64,000 bases of DNA from Leucobacter aridicollis (GTDB lineage: Bacteria > Actinomycetota > Actinomycetes > Actinomycetales > Microbacteriaceae). The notes beneath the pieces were generated by a model. It made no database searches. It was not told the DNA's origin and saw nothing but the letters and a program-made list of their open reading frames with translations. The stretch is taken from assembly GCF_024399335.1 (NCBI RefSeq), contig NZ_CP075339.1, forward strand, positions 1,550,001 to 1,614,000. Direction: 5' to 3'. Below are positions 28,925 through 37,937 of this stretch, one piece after another. Numbering within the stretch: the stretch's first letter is position 1; each line of letters starts with the position of its first letter. A program made the translations under genes and the position numbers.

Positions 28925-29863
28925 ATGATTCTCCCGCTCAGTATCCCGAGCCCCAGCTTCCAGTTCTTTCAGATCGGACCGCTGACTATCCACCTGTACG
29001 CGCTGTGGATCATCCTCGGGATTGTCCTTGCGGCAATCTGGACTGGCCGCCGACTCACCGCTCGCGGTGCCGAGCGCGGTGTCGTGCTCGACTTCACTGT
29101 GTGGTCAGTGCTCATGGGCATCATCGGCGCCCGGCTCTACCACGTTGTCACTCACTGGGGGTTCTACTTTCAGGAGGGGCGCCAGTGGTGGAACCCGTTC
29201 GAGAAGGACGCAATCTGGAACATCTGGGACGGCGGAATCGCCATCTTCGGTGCGCTGCTCGGTGGCGCAATCGGCGTGCTCATCGCCTCACGGCTGACGG
29301 GCGTCCGGTTCCTTTCGTTCGCTGACGCGCTCGTGCCCGGCCTGCTGCTCGCACAGGCATTCGGCCGCCTCGGCAACTACTTCAACCACGAGCTCTTCGG
29401 CGGCCCAACAACGGCACCGTGGGGGCTCGAGATCGATTCCTCGAACCCGGCATTCCCGATCGGACTGCCCGAGGGGACTCTGTTCCACCCGACCTTCCTG
29501 TACGAGATCCTCTGGAACCTCGTCGGGATCGTCCTGCTGCTCGCGATCGAGCGCAAGACCCGCCTCCGCTGGGGTAAGTTCTTCGCGCTGTACCTCATCT
29601 GGTACGGGATCGGCCGAGCGATCATCGAGTCGATGCGCGTCGATCCGAGCCTGCTGTTCCTCGGCCTGCGCACCAACGTGCTGGCTGCTCTGCTCGCGAT
29701 CGTGCTCGGCGTCATCATCTACCTCGTTCAGCGCCGCAGGCACGTTGGCATCGAGACCAGCGTCTACCTGCCCGGCCGGTCGAACCCGGCTGATTCGATC
29801 CTCAAAGACACTGCGGATCCCGAAGAATTTCACCACGTGATCAACCGCGGCAACGCGGAATAG
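28925..29863 (+). CDS. lgt: Prolipoprotein diacylglyceryl transferase
   Basis: This 312-aa polytopic enzyme attaches diacylglycerol to the lipobox cysteine of prelipoproteins. The signature GRLGNYFNHELFGG is present, together with PTTAPWGL and HPTFLYEILWN. Seven helices can be assigned. The last 40 residues are a polar cytoplasmic tail. AGAGGAG precedes the ATG. It follows trpA by 126 bp with a possible separate -10 (TAAGAT at 28898). Confidence 0.96.
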   Translation: MILPLSIPSPSFQFFQIGPLTIHLYALWIILGIVLAAIWTGRRLTARGAERGVVLDFTVWSVLMGIIGARLYHVVTHWGFYFQEGRQWWNPFEKDAIWNIWDGGIAIFGALLGGAIGVLIASRLTGVRFLSFADALVPGLLLAQAFGRLGNYFNHELFGGPTTAPWGLEIDSSNPAFPIGLPEGTLFHPTFLYEILWNLVGIVLLLAIERKTRLRWGKFFALYLIWYGIGRAIIESMRVDPSLLFLGLRTNVLAALLAIVLGVIIYLVQRRRHVGIETSVYLPGRSNPADSILKDTADPEEFHHVINRGNAE

Positions 29864-29874
29864 AAGGAGTAGCC

Positions 29875-31338
29875 ATGCGCCACGCCAAGATTGTCGCAAC
29901 CTGGGGCCCCGCGGTCTCGAGTTACGATCACACACTGGATCTCATCAGTGCTGGCGTCAACGTCGCTCGACTGAACATGTCGCACGGCACCTACAACGTC
30001 CACGAGGGCATCTACCGCAACATTCGTCGCGCCGAGGTTGAGGTGAAGCGCCCGATCGCCGTGCTCGCCGATCTGCAGGGGCCGAAGATTCGCCTCGCAA
30101 CGTTTGCCGACGGGCCGCACGACCTTGAGGTTGGCGACGAGTTCGCGATCACGATCCTTGACGTTCCTGGCGACCGTACAATCTGCGGGACGACCCACAA
30201 GGGACTCCCCGGCGACGTGAGCGTCGGAGACCCGCTGCTCGTCGATGACGGCAAGGTCGCCCTGCGTGCGGTCAAGGTCACCGAGGACACTGTGCACACG
30301 GTCGTCGAGGTGCCAGGTCGCGTCTCGAATAACAAGGGCATCAATCTCCCCGGCGTTGCTGTGAATGTGCCTGCCCTGTCGGACAAGGATGAGGAAGACC
30401 TCCGGTGGGCCCTCAAGCTCGGGGTCGACTACATCGCTCTTTCGTTCGTGCGTGACGCCGCAGACATCGTGCGCGTCCACGAGATCATGGATGAGGAAGG
30501 CATTCGCCTTCCCGTGATCGCGAAGATCGAGAAGCCCCAGGCGGTCGAGAACCTCGAAGAGATCGTCGACGCGTTTGACGGCATCATGGTCGCACGCGGC
30601 GATCTCGGCGTCGAGATGCCGCTCGAGCGCGTGCCGCTCGTGCAGGCCGAGGCGATTGGCATTGCGCGCCGCAACGCGAAGCCGGTCATCGTGGCGACCC
30701 AGGTACTCGAGTCCATGATTGAGAACCCGCGCCCCACACGTGCCGAGGCCTCTGACTGCGCCAACGCGGTGCTCGACGGCGCTGACGCTGTGATGCTCTC
30801 GGGCGAGACGAGCGTGGGTGCATACCCAGTCGAGGCCGTACAGACTATGGCCCGCATCATCGAGGCGACTGAGGATCACGCGCTCGATCGCATCGAGCCA
30901 CTTAAGACCGCGCCGCGCAGCCAGGGCGGTGTGCTCACGCGCGCTGCCGCGGAGGTTGCGGAGTTCATTGGGGCGCGCTACATCTGCGTGTTCACCGAGT
31001 CTGGCGACACCGTCCGTAGGATGTCGCGTCTGCGCACACCGATCCCGATCATCGGGTTCACGCCCTCGGTCGCGACACGTCGGCGGATGGAGCTCACCTG
31101 GGGCGCACGCTCAATCGAGATGGAGCGTGTCGGAAGCACTGACGAGATGTTCGCGCAGGTCGACGCCACGCTTGAGCCGCGCGAGAACATCGAGCTCGGT
31201 GAGCGAGTTGTCATCGTTGCTGGCTCGCCTCCCGGGGTCGTCGGCACAACGAACACGCTTCGTATCCACCGAGTAGGGGAGATGAGCGGCAACCTCGAAG
31301 CCGCCGGCCCGCGCAAGCACACACTCGCTGAGGGGTAA
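29875..31338 (+). CDS. pyk: Pyruvate kinase
   Basis: This 487-aa glycolytic enzyme transfers the PEP phosphate to ADP. RHAKIVATWGPAVSS, ARLNMSHGTY, ADLQGPKIRL, the catalytic-lysine motif VIAKIEKPQAVENL and VARGDLGVEMP appear in order. The C-terminal allosteric domain follows from about residue 350. AAGGAG precedes the ATG, 11 nt after lgt. Confidence 0.97.
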   Translation: MRHAKIVATWGPAVSSYDHTLDLISAGVNVARLNMSHGTYNVHEGIYRNIRRAEVEVKRPIAVLADLQGPKIRLATFADGPHDLEVGDEFAITILDVPGDRTICGTTHKGLPGDVSVGDPLLVDDGKVALRAVKVTEDTVHTVVEVPGRVSNNKGINLPGVAVNVPALSDKDEEDLRWALKLGVDYIALSFVRDAADIVRVHEIMDEEGIRLPVIAKIEKPQAVENLEEIVDAFDGIMVARGDLGVEMPLERVPLVQAEAIGIARRNAKPVIVATQVLESMIENPRPTRAEASDCANAVLDGADAVMLSGETSVGAYPVEAVQTMARIIEATEDHALDRIEPLKTAPRSQGGVLTRAAAEVAEFIGARYICVFTESGDTVRRMSRLRTPIPIIGFTPSVATRRRMELTWGARSIEMERVGSTDEMFAQVDATLEPRENIELGERVVIVAGSPPGVVGTTNTLRIHRVGEMSGNLEAAGPRKHTLAEG

Positions 31339-31376
31339 CGAACACGGGTCTCCAGTACAGTAAGCTGGAGTCTCTT

Positions 31377-31460
31377 GCCGGATTGGTGGAATGGTAGACA
31401 CGGCGCACTCAAAATGCGCTGCCGAGAGGCGTGCGGGTTCGAGTCCCGCATCCGGTACCA
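31377..31460 (+). tRNA. tRNA-Leu (anticodon CAA)
   Basis: The 84 nt fold as a class II tRNA. The acceptor GCCGGAT pairs with ATCCGGT, the anticodon stem GCGCA/TGCGC holds loop CTCAAAA with anticodon CAA, a long variable arm follows, and the T arm contains GGTTCGAGTCC. CCA is encoded. TAAGCT at 31361 lies 10 nt upstream and is probably its -10. Confidence 0.96.
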
Positions 31461-31479
31461 ACGGTCACTCGCGCGAGTG

Positions 31480-31520
31480 ACAACAGATAAGGCCCGCGAC
31501 ACGCGGGCCTTATCTGTTGT
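31480..31520. terminator. 18-bp hairpin terminator downstream of tRNA-Leu
   Basis: Perfect 18-bp arms (31480-31497 and 31503-31520) surround a 5-nt loop. The A-rich left and T-rich right ends make it a good bidirectional terminator. An 18-nt self-complementary palindrome (31464-31481) lies immediately before and overlaps it by two bases. Confidence 0.8.
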
Positions 31521-31578
31521 GAAGCTGTGTGTTCGACGCGATTTGTTCATCGTTTTCCCCCACGCGCAGAAATCTCGG

Positions 31579-31599
31579 CGTTATCCAAACGAGATAACG
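31579..31599. promoter_or_regulatory. CGTTATC-N7-GATAACG dyad upstream of the ANTAR regulator gene
   Basis: Seven-bp perfect arms with a 7-nt spacer end just before the TAAGCT -10 element of the response-regulator gene. The position is that of an activator or repressor site over the -35 region. Confidence 0.4.
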
Positions 31600-31611
31600 T
31601 AAGCTGGAGGT

Positions 31612-32220
31612 GTGAATGACCAGAGTGTTGCACCGACCGCGCCCAGGCGCGTAGTCGTAGCAGAAGACGAATCCCTCATCCGCCTCGACATCGTCGAGAC
31701 GCTGCGCGACAACGGGTTCGACGTTGTCGGTGAGGCAGGCGACGGTGAGACCGCTGTTGCCCTCGTGAAAGAGCTCCGCCCCGACCTCGTCGTGATGGAT
31801 GTGAAGATGCCGAAGCTTGATGGCATCTCGGCGGCCGAGCAGATCAACGAGGAGCACATTGCCCCCGTCGTCCTGCTGACTGCGTTCAGCCAGCGCGAGC
31901 TCGTCGAGCGCGCGACCGAAGCAGGCGCGCTCGCCTACGTCGTGAAGCCGTTCACCCCCGCAGACCTCATCCCTGCAATTGAGATCGCGCTCTCGCGTTT
32001 CCAGCAGATCGTCGCCCTTGAGAGCGAGGTCGCTGACCTCGCCGAGCGCTTCGAAACCCGAAAGCTCGTCGATCGTGCGAAGGGTATCCTCAACGACAAG
32101 ATGGGCCTGTCTGAGCCTGAGGCGTTCCGTTGGATTCAGAAGGCGTCGATGGACCGCCGCCTGACGATGCAGGACGTCGCGAAGACGATCATCGATCAGC
32201 TCGGGCCGAAAAAGGACTAG
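31612..32220 (+). CDS. ANTAR-domain response regulator (PdtaR-like)
   Basis: This 202-aa protein has an N-terminal receiver domain with the acidic pair in VVAEDESLIRLD, the phosphorylated Asp in VVMDVKMPKLDG and the conserved Lys in YVVKPF. A C-terminal ANTAR RNA-binding domain follows (LVDRAKGILNDKMGLSEPEA, then FRWIQKASMDRRLTM). Such proteins act by transcription antitermination at tandem hairpins. The partner histidine kinase is not next to it. GTG at 31612 is 6 nt after TAAGCT, so it is likely leaderless, although GGAGG also lies there. Confidence 0.93.
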   Translation: MNDQSVAPTAPRRVVVAEDESLIRLDIVETLRDNGFDVVGEAGDGETAVALVKELRPDLVVMDVKMPKLDGISAAEQINEEHIAPVVLLTAFSQRELVERATEAGALAYVVKPFTPADLIPAIEIALSRFQQIVALESEVADLAERFETRKLVDRAKGILNDKMGLSEPEAFRWIQKASMDRRLTMQDVAKTIIDQLGPKKD

Positions 32221-32254
32221 CGTTCGCCCCTGAGCCACGCCCGACGGGCAGCAC

Positions 32255-32293
32255 AACGAGAAAGACCCCGCCAGCGGCGGGGTCTTTCTCGTT
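32255..32293. terminator. Bidirectional terminator between the ANTAR regulator and thioesterase genes
   Basis: Perfect 18-bp arms (32255-32272 and 32276-32293) with a 3-nt loop run from A-rich to T-rich. The element lies between converging genes. Confidence 0.85.
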
Positions 32294-32331
32294 GCTGCTC
32301 GTTCTCGGTGTTGTCGCGCGCTGAGGGCGCG

Positions 32332-32796
32332 CTACGCCGAAGGGACGGTTTTGTAGAAGTTCGTGATCCTGAGCGTCGAGCATCGGCGACCAGTGTCGTC
32401 GGCGCAGACGATCTCGTGCACAGTCATTGATCGGCCAGCGTGTATCGGTGTGCATACGGCAGTGATTGAGCCCTCCGTGGCGGAGCCCGTGTGAGTGGCG
32501 TTGATATCGACACCAACGGGAACCTTCCCTTCTGGGGCGAGGAAGCCCGCGTGCATCGAACCGAGTGTCTCGCCGAGCACTGCGTACGCGCCGCCGTTAA
32601 CGAGGCCGAACGGCTGAGTGTTTCCCTCGACGGGCATCGTCGCGACAATGCGCTCGGCGGTGAACTCCGTCACGACGATACCCATCCGTGTAGCGAGAGC
32701 TCCGAGACCGCGGGCATTGACGAGATCTACGTCTGCGCTGTCGCTTCCAGGCTCGACTCCGAAACGGTTCCTGGTTGCTGCATCGTGCTCTGGCAT
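32332..32796 (-). CDS. Hotdog-fold thioesterase (PaaI/YbgC-like)
   Basis: This 154-aa single-domain hotdog protein shows the motif FGLVNGGAYAVLGETLGSM in the central helix, with the usual catalytic acidic residue, followed by VGVDINATHTGS. It probably hydrolyses acyl- or aroyl-CoA thioesters; the substrate is unknown. I chose ATG at 32796 because AAAGAG lies 5 nt upstream; GTG at 32802 is also in frame. It is transcribed divergently from polA. Confidence 0.85.
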   Translation of the reverse strand: MPEHDAATRNRFGVEPGSDSADVDLVNARGLGALATRMGIVVTEFTAERIVATMPVEGNTQPFGLVNGGAYAVLGETLGSMHAGFLAPEGKVPVGVDINATHTGSATEGSITAVCTPIHAGRSMTVHEIVCADDTGRRCSTLRITNFYKTVPSA

Positions 32797-32838
32797 TGCC
32801 ACTCTTTCAATGTCGGTTCAGCCTTGTAGGCTGGGTAC

Positions 32839-35490
32839 GTGTCGAATAACACTCAGCAGCCTACCCTCATGGTCATCGACGGTCACTCCCTCGCTTTCCG
32901 TGCCTTTTACGCGCTCCCGGTCGATAGTTTTCAGACCCAGACTGGCCAGCACACGAACGCGATCCACGGGTTCATCTCGATGTTGATCAACCTGCTCGCG
33001 AACGAGAACCCAGATTCTCTCGCGATCGCGTTCGACATCTCGCGGCACTCGTTCCGCACTGAGGAATACCCCGAATACAAGGGAACTCGCGGCGAGACCC
33101 CCGTCGAGTTCAAGGGCCAGATCCCGCTTTTGCAGGAAGCCCTGCACGCGATGGGGATCCGCACGATCGAGAAGGAGGGCTACGAAGCCGACGACATCCT
33201 CGCGACACTGTCGCTCGAGGGCGCAAACGCGGGTTACCGCGTGCTCGTGGTCTCCGGCGACCGCGACACGATCCAGCTCGTTGACGACAATGTGACGCTG
33301 CTGTACCCGTCGAAGCAGGGCGTGAGCGAGCTCACGCGCTACGACGCCGACAAGGTGATGGAACGCTACGGCGTGCGCCCCGAACAGTACCCAGAGATCG
33401 CGGCGCTCGTCGGTGAGACGAGCGACAACCTCCCAGGCGTGCCTCGTGTCGGCGAGAAGACAGCCGTCAAATGGATCAACCAGTTTGGCTCGCTCGAGGA
33501 GATCATCAGGCGGCAGGACGAGATTGGCGGCAAGGTCGGGGAGAGCCTGCGCGAGAACGCGCACCTCGCCGAGCGCAACCGGCGCCTGAACCGCCTCGTG
33601 CGTGACGTAGAGCTCGACCTCACGCTTGACGACCTCAAGCGTGGCGACGTCGACATGGAGGCCGTGCAGCAGAAGTTTGCGGAGCTCGAGTTCCGCACGC
33701 TGCTGCAGCGAGTCGCGAAGCTCGTCGGTGCCGAGGTACCCACGGGCTCGGGCAAGCCCGCTGCGATCGGTGCGACCCTGCCCGAGGCACGCCTGCTCAT
33801 TGACGAGGAGCTCGGCGACTGGCTCTCGAAAGCGAAGAGCCCCGCCGTGTACCTGGCGGAGACCGGTGGCGGCATCGACGTTGGCCTCGCCACTCCCGAG
33901 TCGACAGTGAAGCTTGTCTGGCAGCCTGGCGGCCGCGACTACGCCCAGTTCGAAGAGTGGCTCGCGTCTGACGCACCGAAGATCTTCTTTGACGCGAAGC
34001 AGCAGCTTCGCGTTGCAGCTGCGGTTGGTGTGACAGTCAACGGGATTGCTGGCGATGCGCTGCTCGCTGCGTGGGTGTTGCGCCCGATTGCGCCCGAGAA
34101 GACGATCGCTGAGGCCGTGTTCCGCTACCTCGGCGAGGAGGTGCCTGTCGGAGACCCGAACCAGCTTGTGCCCGAAGAGGGGAGCGTCGCGACCCCTGAG
34201 CAGCTCGCCTGGTACATCGTGCGTGTGCACGCCGCTATCGTCGGCAGGTTCGAAGGCCGAACCGCCGAAGTCTACGAGCAGATCGAGCTTCCGCTGCTGC
34301 CGATCCTCGCGCAGCTTGAGGCTCGCGGCGTTGCGATCGATCTGCCGCTCCTTGAAGCGCACAACGCCGAGCTCACCGAGCGCGTTGCGGCGCTTGAACA
34401 GCGCGCGTTTGATTCGATCGGCCACGAGGTAAACCTCTCGTCGCCGAAGCAGCTGCAGCAGGTGCTCTTCGAAGAGCTCGACATGCCGAAGACCCGCAAG
34501 ACGAAGAGCGGGTACACGACTGATGCGGCGGCGCTCGCCGATCTGCAGCAGAAGCACCCGCACCCCTTCCTTGACTCGCTGCTCGCGCATCGCGACGCGA
34601 ACAAGCTTCGGCAGATCATTGAGACACTCATCAAGGCTGTCGGGACTGAAGACCAGCGGATCCACACCACACTCGTGCAGGTGGGCGCGAGCACGGGCCG
34701 GCTCGCATCGACTGACCCAAACTTGCAAAACATTCCAGTGCGCTCCGAGGAAGGGCGCCGCATTCGCGAGGGCTTCATCCACGCCCCCGAATACGCGACA
34801 CTGCTTACCGCTGACTACTCGCAGATCGAAATGCGGATCATGGCGCACCTCTCGGGTGACGAGGGGCTCATCGAGGCGTTCAACGCGGGCGAGGACCTGC
34901 ACCGCTTCGTGGGCTCGCGCATCTTCGGCGTGACGCCCGCCGAAGTGACGAACGAGATGCGCTCCAAGGTCAAGGCCATGTCGTACGGCCTCGCCTACGG
35001 GCTCTCCGCATTCGGGCTGTCGAAGCAGCTGAACATCTCCGCCGGCGAGGCGAAGCAGCTCATGGAGGACTACTTCGAGCGGTTCGGGGGAGTGCGCGAC
35101 TACCTTCGCTCGGTCGTTGAGCAGGCGAAGCGTGACACCTTCACCGAGACGATCTTCGGCAGGCGGCGGCCGTTCCCCGACCTCGCGAGCCCGAACCGGA
35201 TCCTGCGCGAGAATGCAGAGCGAGCCGCGCTCAACGCGCCGATCCAGGGCTCTGCGGCCGACATCATCAAGATCGCGATGATCCGCGTTGAGGGCCACAT
35301 GCGCGAGGCTGGCCTGAAGTCGCGCATGCTGCTGCAAATTCACGATGAGCTCATGTTCGAGGTTGCCGATGGCGAGCAGGAACAGCTCGAGGCGATCGTA
35401 CTCGCCGATATGGCGGGAGCTGCCGAACTCAAGGTGCCGCTCGAAGTGCAGTTTGGGCACGGCCCGAACTGGAATGCTGCGGCGCACTAG
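32839..35490 (+). CDS. polA: DNA polymerase I
   Basis: This 883-aa polymerase works in repair and Okazaki-fragment processing. The 5'-3' exonuclease domain is intact (VIDGHSLAFRAFYALP, GYEADDILATL, VSGDRDTIQLV). The middle 3'-5' exonuclease fold lacks the catalytic acids; VYLAETGGG stands where the metal ligands should be, as in other actinobacterial enzymes. Polymerase motifs A (DYSQIEMRIMAHLSG), B (KAMSYGLAYGLSAFGL) and C (QIHDELMFEV) are complete. TAGGCT ends 6 nt before the GTG start, so the mRNA is probably leaderless. Confidence 0.97.
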   Translation: MSNNTQQPTLMVIDGHSLAFRAFYALPVDSFQTQTGQHTNAIHGFISMLINLLANENPDSLAIAFDISRHSFRTEEYPEYKGTRGETPVEFKGQIPLLQEALHAMGIRTIEKEGYEADDILATLSLEGANAGYRVLVVSGDRDTIQLVDDNVTLLYPSKQGVSELTRYDADKVMERYGVRPEQYPEIAALVGETSDNLPGVPRVGEKTAVKWINQFGSLEEIIRRQDEIGGKVGESLRENAHLAERNRRLNRLVRDVELDLTLDDLKRGDVDMEAVQQKFAELEFRTLLQRVAKLVGAEVPTGSGKPAAIGATLPEARLLIDEELGDWLSKAKSPAVYLAETGGGIDVGLATPESTVKLVWQPGGRDYAQFEEWLASDAPKIFFDAKQQLRVAAAVGVTVNGIAGDALLAAWVLRPIAPEKTIAEAVFRYLGEEVPVGDPNQLVPEEGSVATPEQLAWYIVRVHAAIVGRFEGRTAEVYEQIELPLLPILAQLEARGVAIDLPLLEAHNAELTERVAALEQRAFDSIGHEVNLSSPKQLQQVLFEELDMPKTRKTKSGYTTDAAALADLQQKHPHPFLDSLLAHRDANKLRQIIETLIKAVGTEDQRIHTTLVQVGASTGRLASTDPNLQNIPVRSEEGRRIREGFIHAPEYATLLTADYSQIEMRIMAHLSGDEGLIEAFNAGEDLHRFVGSRIFGVTPAEVTNEMRSKVKAMSYGLAYGLSAFGLSKQLNISAGEAKQLMEDYFERFGGVRDYLRSVVEQAKRDTFTETIFGRRRPFPDLASPNRILRENAERAALNAPIQGSAADIIKIAMIRVEGHMREAGLKSRMLLQIHDELMFEVADGEQEQLEAIVLADMAGAAELKVPLEVQFGHGPNWNAAAH

Positions 35491-35526
35491 CGAACTACGA
35501 GCGGGCGACGCGCCGGGAATCGTCAC

Positions 35527-35556
35527 TTGCCGAGCGCGTCGAGAGCGCGTTAGACT
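35527..35556 (+). promoter_or_regulatory. rpsA promoter
   Basis: TTGCCG, an 18-nt spacer and TAGACT lie downstream of polA. The predicted start near 35563 gives a 5' leader of about 120 nt, unusually long for this window. Confidence 0.6.
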
Positions 35557-35607
35557 GAACTGTCACATCTGTGGCGACTAAACCATGTCCACGTGTGGGA
35601 CGTCTCG

Positions 35608-35631
35608 CGGAACCGAAGCAATTCGGTTCCG
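35608..35631 (+). promoter_or_regulatory. rpsA leader hairpin with GCAA tetraloop
   Basis: A perfect 10-bp stem (CGGAACCGAA and its complement) is closed by a GCAA GNRA tetraloop, in the middle of the rpsA 5' untranslated region. It has no T tract, so it is more likely a regulatory RNA structure than a terminator. Autoregulation of S1 through its mRNA leader is known in enterobacteria; its relevance here is inference. Confidence 0.45.
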
Positions 35632-35685
35632 GCCAATTTGGCACGCGCCCGCCTGAATATCCTGTCCATTCTGGAGACCAATTAC

Positions 35686-37134
35686 ATGACGAACGCAACG
35701 ACCACGAGCAAGCAGGTCGCAGTAAACGACATCGGCTCAGCCGAAGACTTCCTTGCAGCGGTCGAACTGACCATTAAGTCCTTCAACGACGGGGACCTCA
35801 TTGAGGGCACCGTCGTGAAGATTGACCGCGACGAGGTTCTCCTCGACGTCGGGTTCAAGACCGAGGGCGTCATCCCCTCGCGCGAGCTGTCCATCAAGCA
35901 CGACGTCAACCCTGATGAGGTTGTTCAGGTCGGCGATTCCGTTGAGGCACTCGTGCTCCAGAAGGAGGACAAGGAAGGTCGCCTGATCCTGTCCAAGAAG
36001 CGTGCTCAGTACGAGCGTGCTTGGGGCGACGTGGAGAAGGTCAAGGAGACCGAGGGCGTCGTCACCGGCACCGTCATCGAGGTTGTCAAGGGCGGCCTCA
36101 TCGTTGACATCGGACTCCGCGGCTTCCTCCCCGCATCGCTCATCGAGCTCCGCCGCGTGCGCGATCTCACCCCGTACCTTGGCCAGGAGATCGAGGCGAA
36201 GATTCTCGAGCTCGACAAGAACCGCAACAACGTTGTGCTTTCGCGTCGTGCGCTCCTCGAAGAGACGCAGTCCGCTACCCGCTCCTCGTTCCTCGCCGAC
36301 CTCAAGCCCGGCCAGGTTCGCAAGGGCGTCATCTCGTCGATCGTTAACTTCGGTGCGTTCGTTGACCTCGGTGGCGTTGACGGCCTCGTGCACGTCTCGG
36401 AGCTCTCGTGGAAGCACATCGAGCACGCTTCGGACGTCGTCGAGGTTGGCCAGGAAGTCACTGTCGAGGTGCTCTCGGTCGAGCTCGATCGCGAGCGCGT
36501 CTCGCTGTCGCTGAAGGCTACGCAGGAAGATCCGTGGCAGGTATTCGCACGCACCCACGCAATCGGTCAGATTGCTCCGGGTGCTGTTACCAAGCTCGTT
36601 CCGTTCGGCGCGTTCGTTCGCGTTGCAGACGGCATCGAGGGCCTCGTGCACATCTCCGAACTCTCGGGTCAGCACGTTGAGCTTGCTGAGCAGGTCGTTT
36701 CGGCAGGCCAGGAAGTCTTCGTCAAGATCATCGACATCGATCTCGAGCGTCGCCGCATCTCGCTCAGCCTCAAGCAGGCGAACGAGGGCCTCGACCCTGA
36801 GGGCACCGAGTTCGATCCGGCTCTGTACGGTATGACTACCGAGTACGACGAGAACGGCGAGTACAAGTACCCCGAGGGCTTCGATCCTGAGACTCAGGAG
36901 TGGAAGGAAGGCTTCGAGAGCCAGCGCGAGAAGTGGGAGCAGGAGTACGCTGCTGCTCAGGAGCGTTGGGAAGCACACAAGAAGCAGGTCGCCGCTATGC
37001 TCGCAGAGCAGGCAGCTGCACCCGCTATTGATGCGCCTTCGGCCTCGAACTTCTCGAGCGACTCGGCTTCGACCGGCGCACTCGCTGACGATGAGGCACT
37101 CGCTGCACTCAAAGCTCAGCTCGAGGGCAACTAA
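35686..37134 (+). CDS. rpsA: 30S ribosomal protein S1
   Basis: This 482-aa protein has four S1 RNA-binding domains at about residues 30-355, with typical units GTVVKIDRDEVLLDVGFKTE and SSIVNFGAFVDLGGVDGL. The C-terminal tail is acidic and alanine-rich. This is the shorter actinobacterial S1 form. ATG at 35686 has GGAG about 9 nt upstream; in-frame starts further upstream cross the leader hairpin and can be discounted. The codon choice is strongly biased, as in highly expressed genes. Confidence 0.96.
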   Translation: MTNATTTSKQVAVNDIGSAEDFLAAVELTIKSFNDGDLIEGTVVKIDRDEVLLDVGFKTEGVIPSRELSIKHDVNPDEVVQVGDSVEALVLQKEDKEGRLILSKKRAQYERAWGDVEKVKETEGVVTGTVIEVVKGGLIVDIGLRGFLPASLIELRRVRDLTPYLGQEIEAKILELDKNRNNVVLSRRALLEETQSATRSSFLADLKPGQVRKGVISSIVNFGAFVDLGGVDGLVHVSELSWKHIEHASDVVEVGQEVTVEVLSVELDRERVSLSLKATQEDPWQVFARTHAIGQIAPGAVTKLVPFGAFVRVADGIEGLVHISELSGQHVELAEQVVSAGQEVFVKIIDIDLERRRISLSLKQANEGLDPEGTEFDPALYGMTTEYDENGEYKYPEGFDPETQEWKEGFESQREKWEQEYAAAQERWEAHKKQVAAMLAEQAAAPAIDAPSASNFSSDSASTGALADDEALAALKAQLEGN

Positions 37135-37164
37135 GCCCGAGCTAGTTTTCACTAGCTGCTAGCC

Positions 37165-37201
37165 AAAAGCCCGGCCCCGCATGTGCGGTGGCCGGGCTTT
37201 T
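37165..37201 (+). terminator. rpsA terminator
   Basis: AAAAGCCCGGCC and its exact complement enclose a second small stem (CCGCA/TGCGG), and the outer stem ends in TTTT. It lies about 30 nt after the rpsA stop. Confidence 0.85.
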
Positions 37202-37283
37202 GCGTTTCTTGCATGGCACTGGTGACCGGAGGGGACACAGTCTCTCGGGGCGCGGATCCTCAAGGGCTTCAGGATCCCCGCCT

Positions 37284-37892
37284 CTAGGCGACGGCCGGAG
37301 TCCCGCTGTTCCCTTGCCTGCGGTCCCGCAGCTTCCTGAACCAGCGGACTCCGAAGACAATGAGTAGCACGATGAGGGCGAGTGCGACGAGGGGGAGAAG
37401 TATCGCGAGCACGGTAACGACTACGGCCGCGACGTCCTCGATTGTGCTCATGATCGACGCGCCGACTCCCGCTGACATGAGGTTGACCACGGGCCTTGCC
37501 ACAAGCTTCAGTATGTGGGGCACGAGTGCGATGAGCACACCAATGACGAACGGCCAGAAGGCTGAGGAGTTCACGAACGCCGCGGGGTCGGTGACTGCGA
37601 CAGTTGAGCTCGCTGATCCTGCGCTGAACACGAGGCCCCCTGAAGCCGGGCGCACTATGGTCTGGAGGATGTCGTTCGCCGTGTCAAGGGCCGGAACTTT
37701 GTCGACGATCATCTCAACGATGAGCAGGCCGCCGAGTACACCGAGGGCCCACCCGTTCTCCAGCCAGTCCCAGCCTGCGGGCAGTGTCAGGAGGTCAGTG
37801 AAGCGCGAGAGCAACCCGAGCCCGAGCAACGGGATGTAGGCGTTGAGTCCCGCGGCTGACGCGAGTGCGAGACCGGTGATGGCTTCAAGCAT
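37284..37892 (-). CDS. DUF4126 family membrane protein
   Basis: This 202-aa protein with about five transmembrane helices begins EAITGLALASAAGLNAYIPL, the glycine/alanine-rich start of the DUF4126 family. A short basic tail (VRWFRKLRDRRQG) ends it. AGGAGG lies 5 nt upstream of the ATG. The function is unknown. It is divergent from coaE. Confidence 0.85.
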   Translation of the reverse strand: MLEAITGLALASAAGLNAYIPLLGLGLLSRFTDLLTLPAGWDWLENGWALGVLGGLLIVEMIVDKVPALDTANDILQTIVRPASGGLVFSAGSASSTVAVTDPAAFVNSSAFWPFVIGVLIALVPHILKLVARPVVNLMSAGVGASIMSTIEDVAAVVVTVLAILLPLVALALIVLLIVFGVRWFRKLRDRRQGNSGTPAVA

Positions 37893-37937
37893 GGTGACCT
37901 CCTGACTCCTAGCCTACGGGCGCGCTAATGTTGGCGT

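Noticed and set aside
33779..34140. polA damaged in the 3'-5' exonuclease domain
   Set aside because: Loss of the exonuclease metal ligands is standard in actinobacterial and many other PolA proteins, and the frame is intact.
32818..35526. A 902-codon open frame opposite polA
   Set aside because: Its phase against polA and its Arg/His/Leu-rich composition are those of a mirror frame in high-GC DNA. It has no motif, promoter or ribosome binding site.
35737..37152. A 471-codon open frame opposite rpsA
   Set aside because: It is antisense to a gene with strong codon bias and its protein is a low-complexity Leu/Val/Asp-rich mirror of S1.
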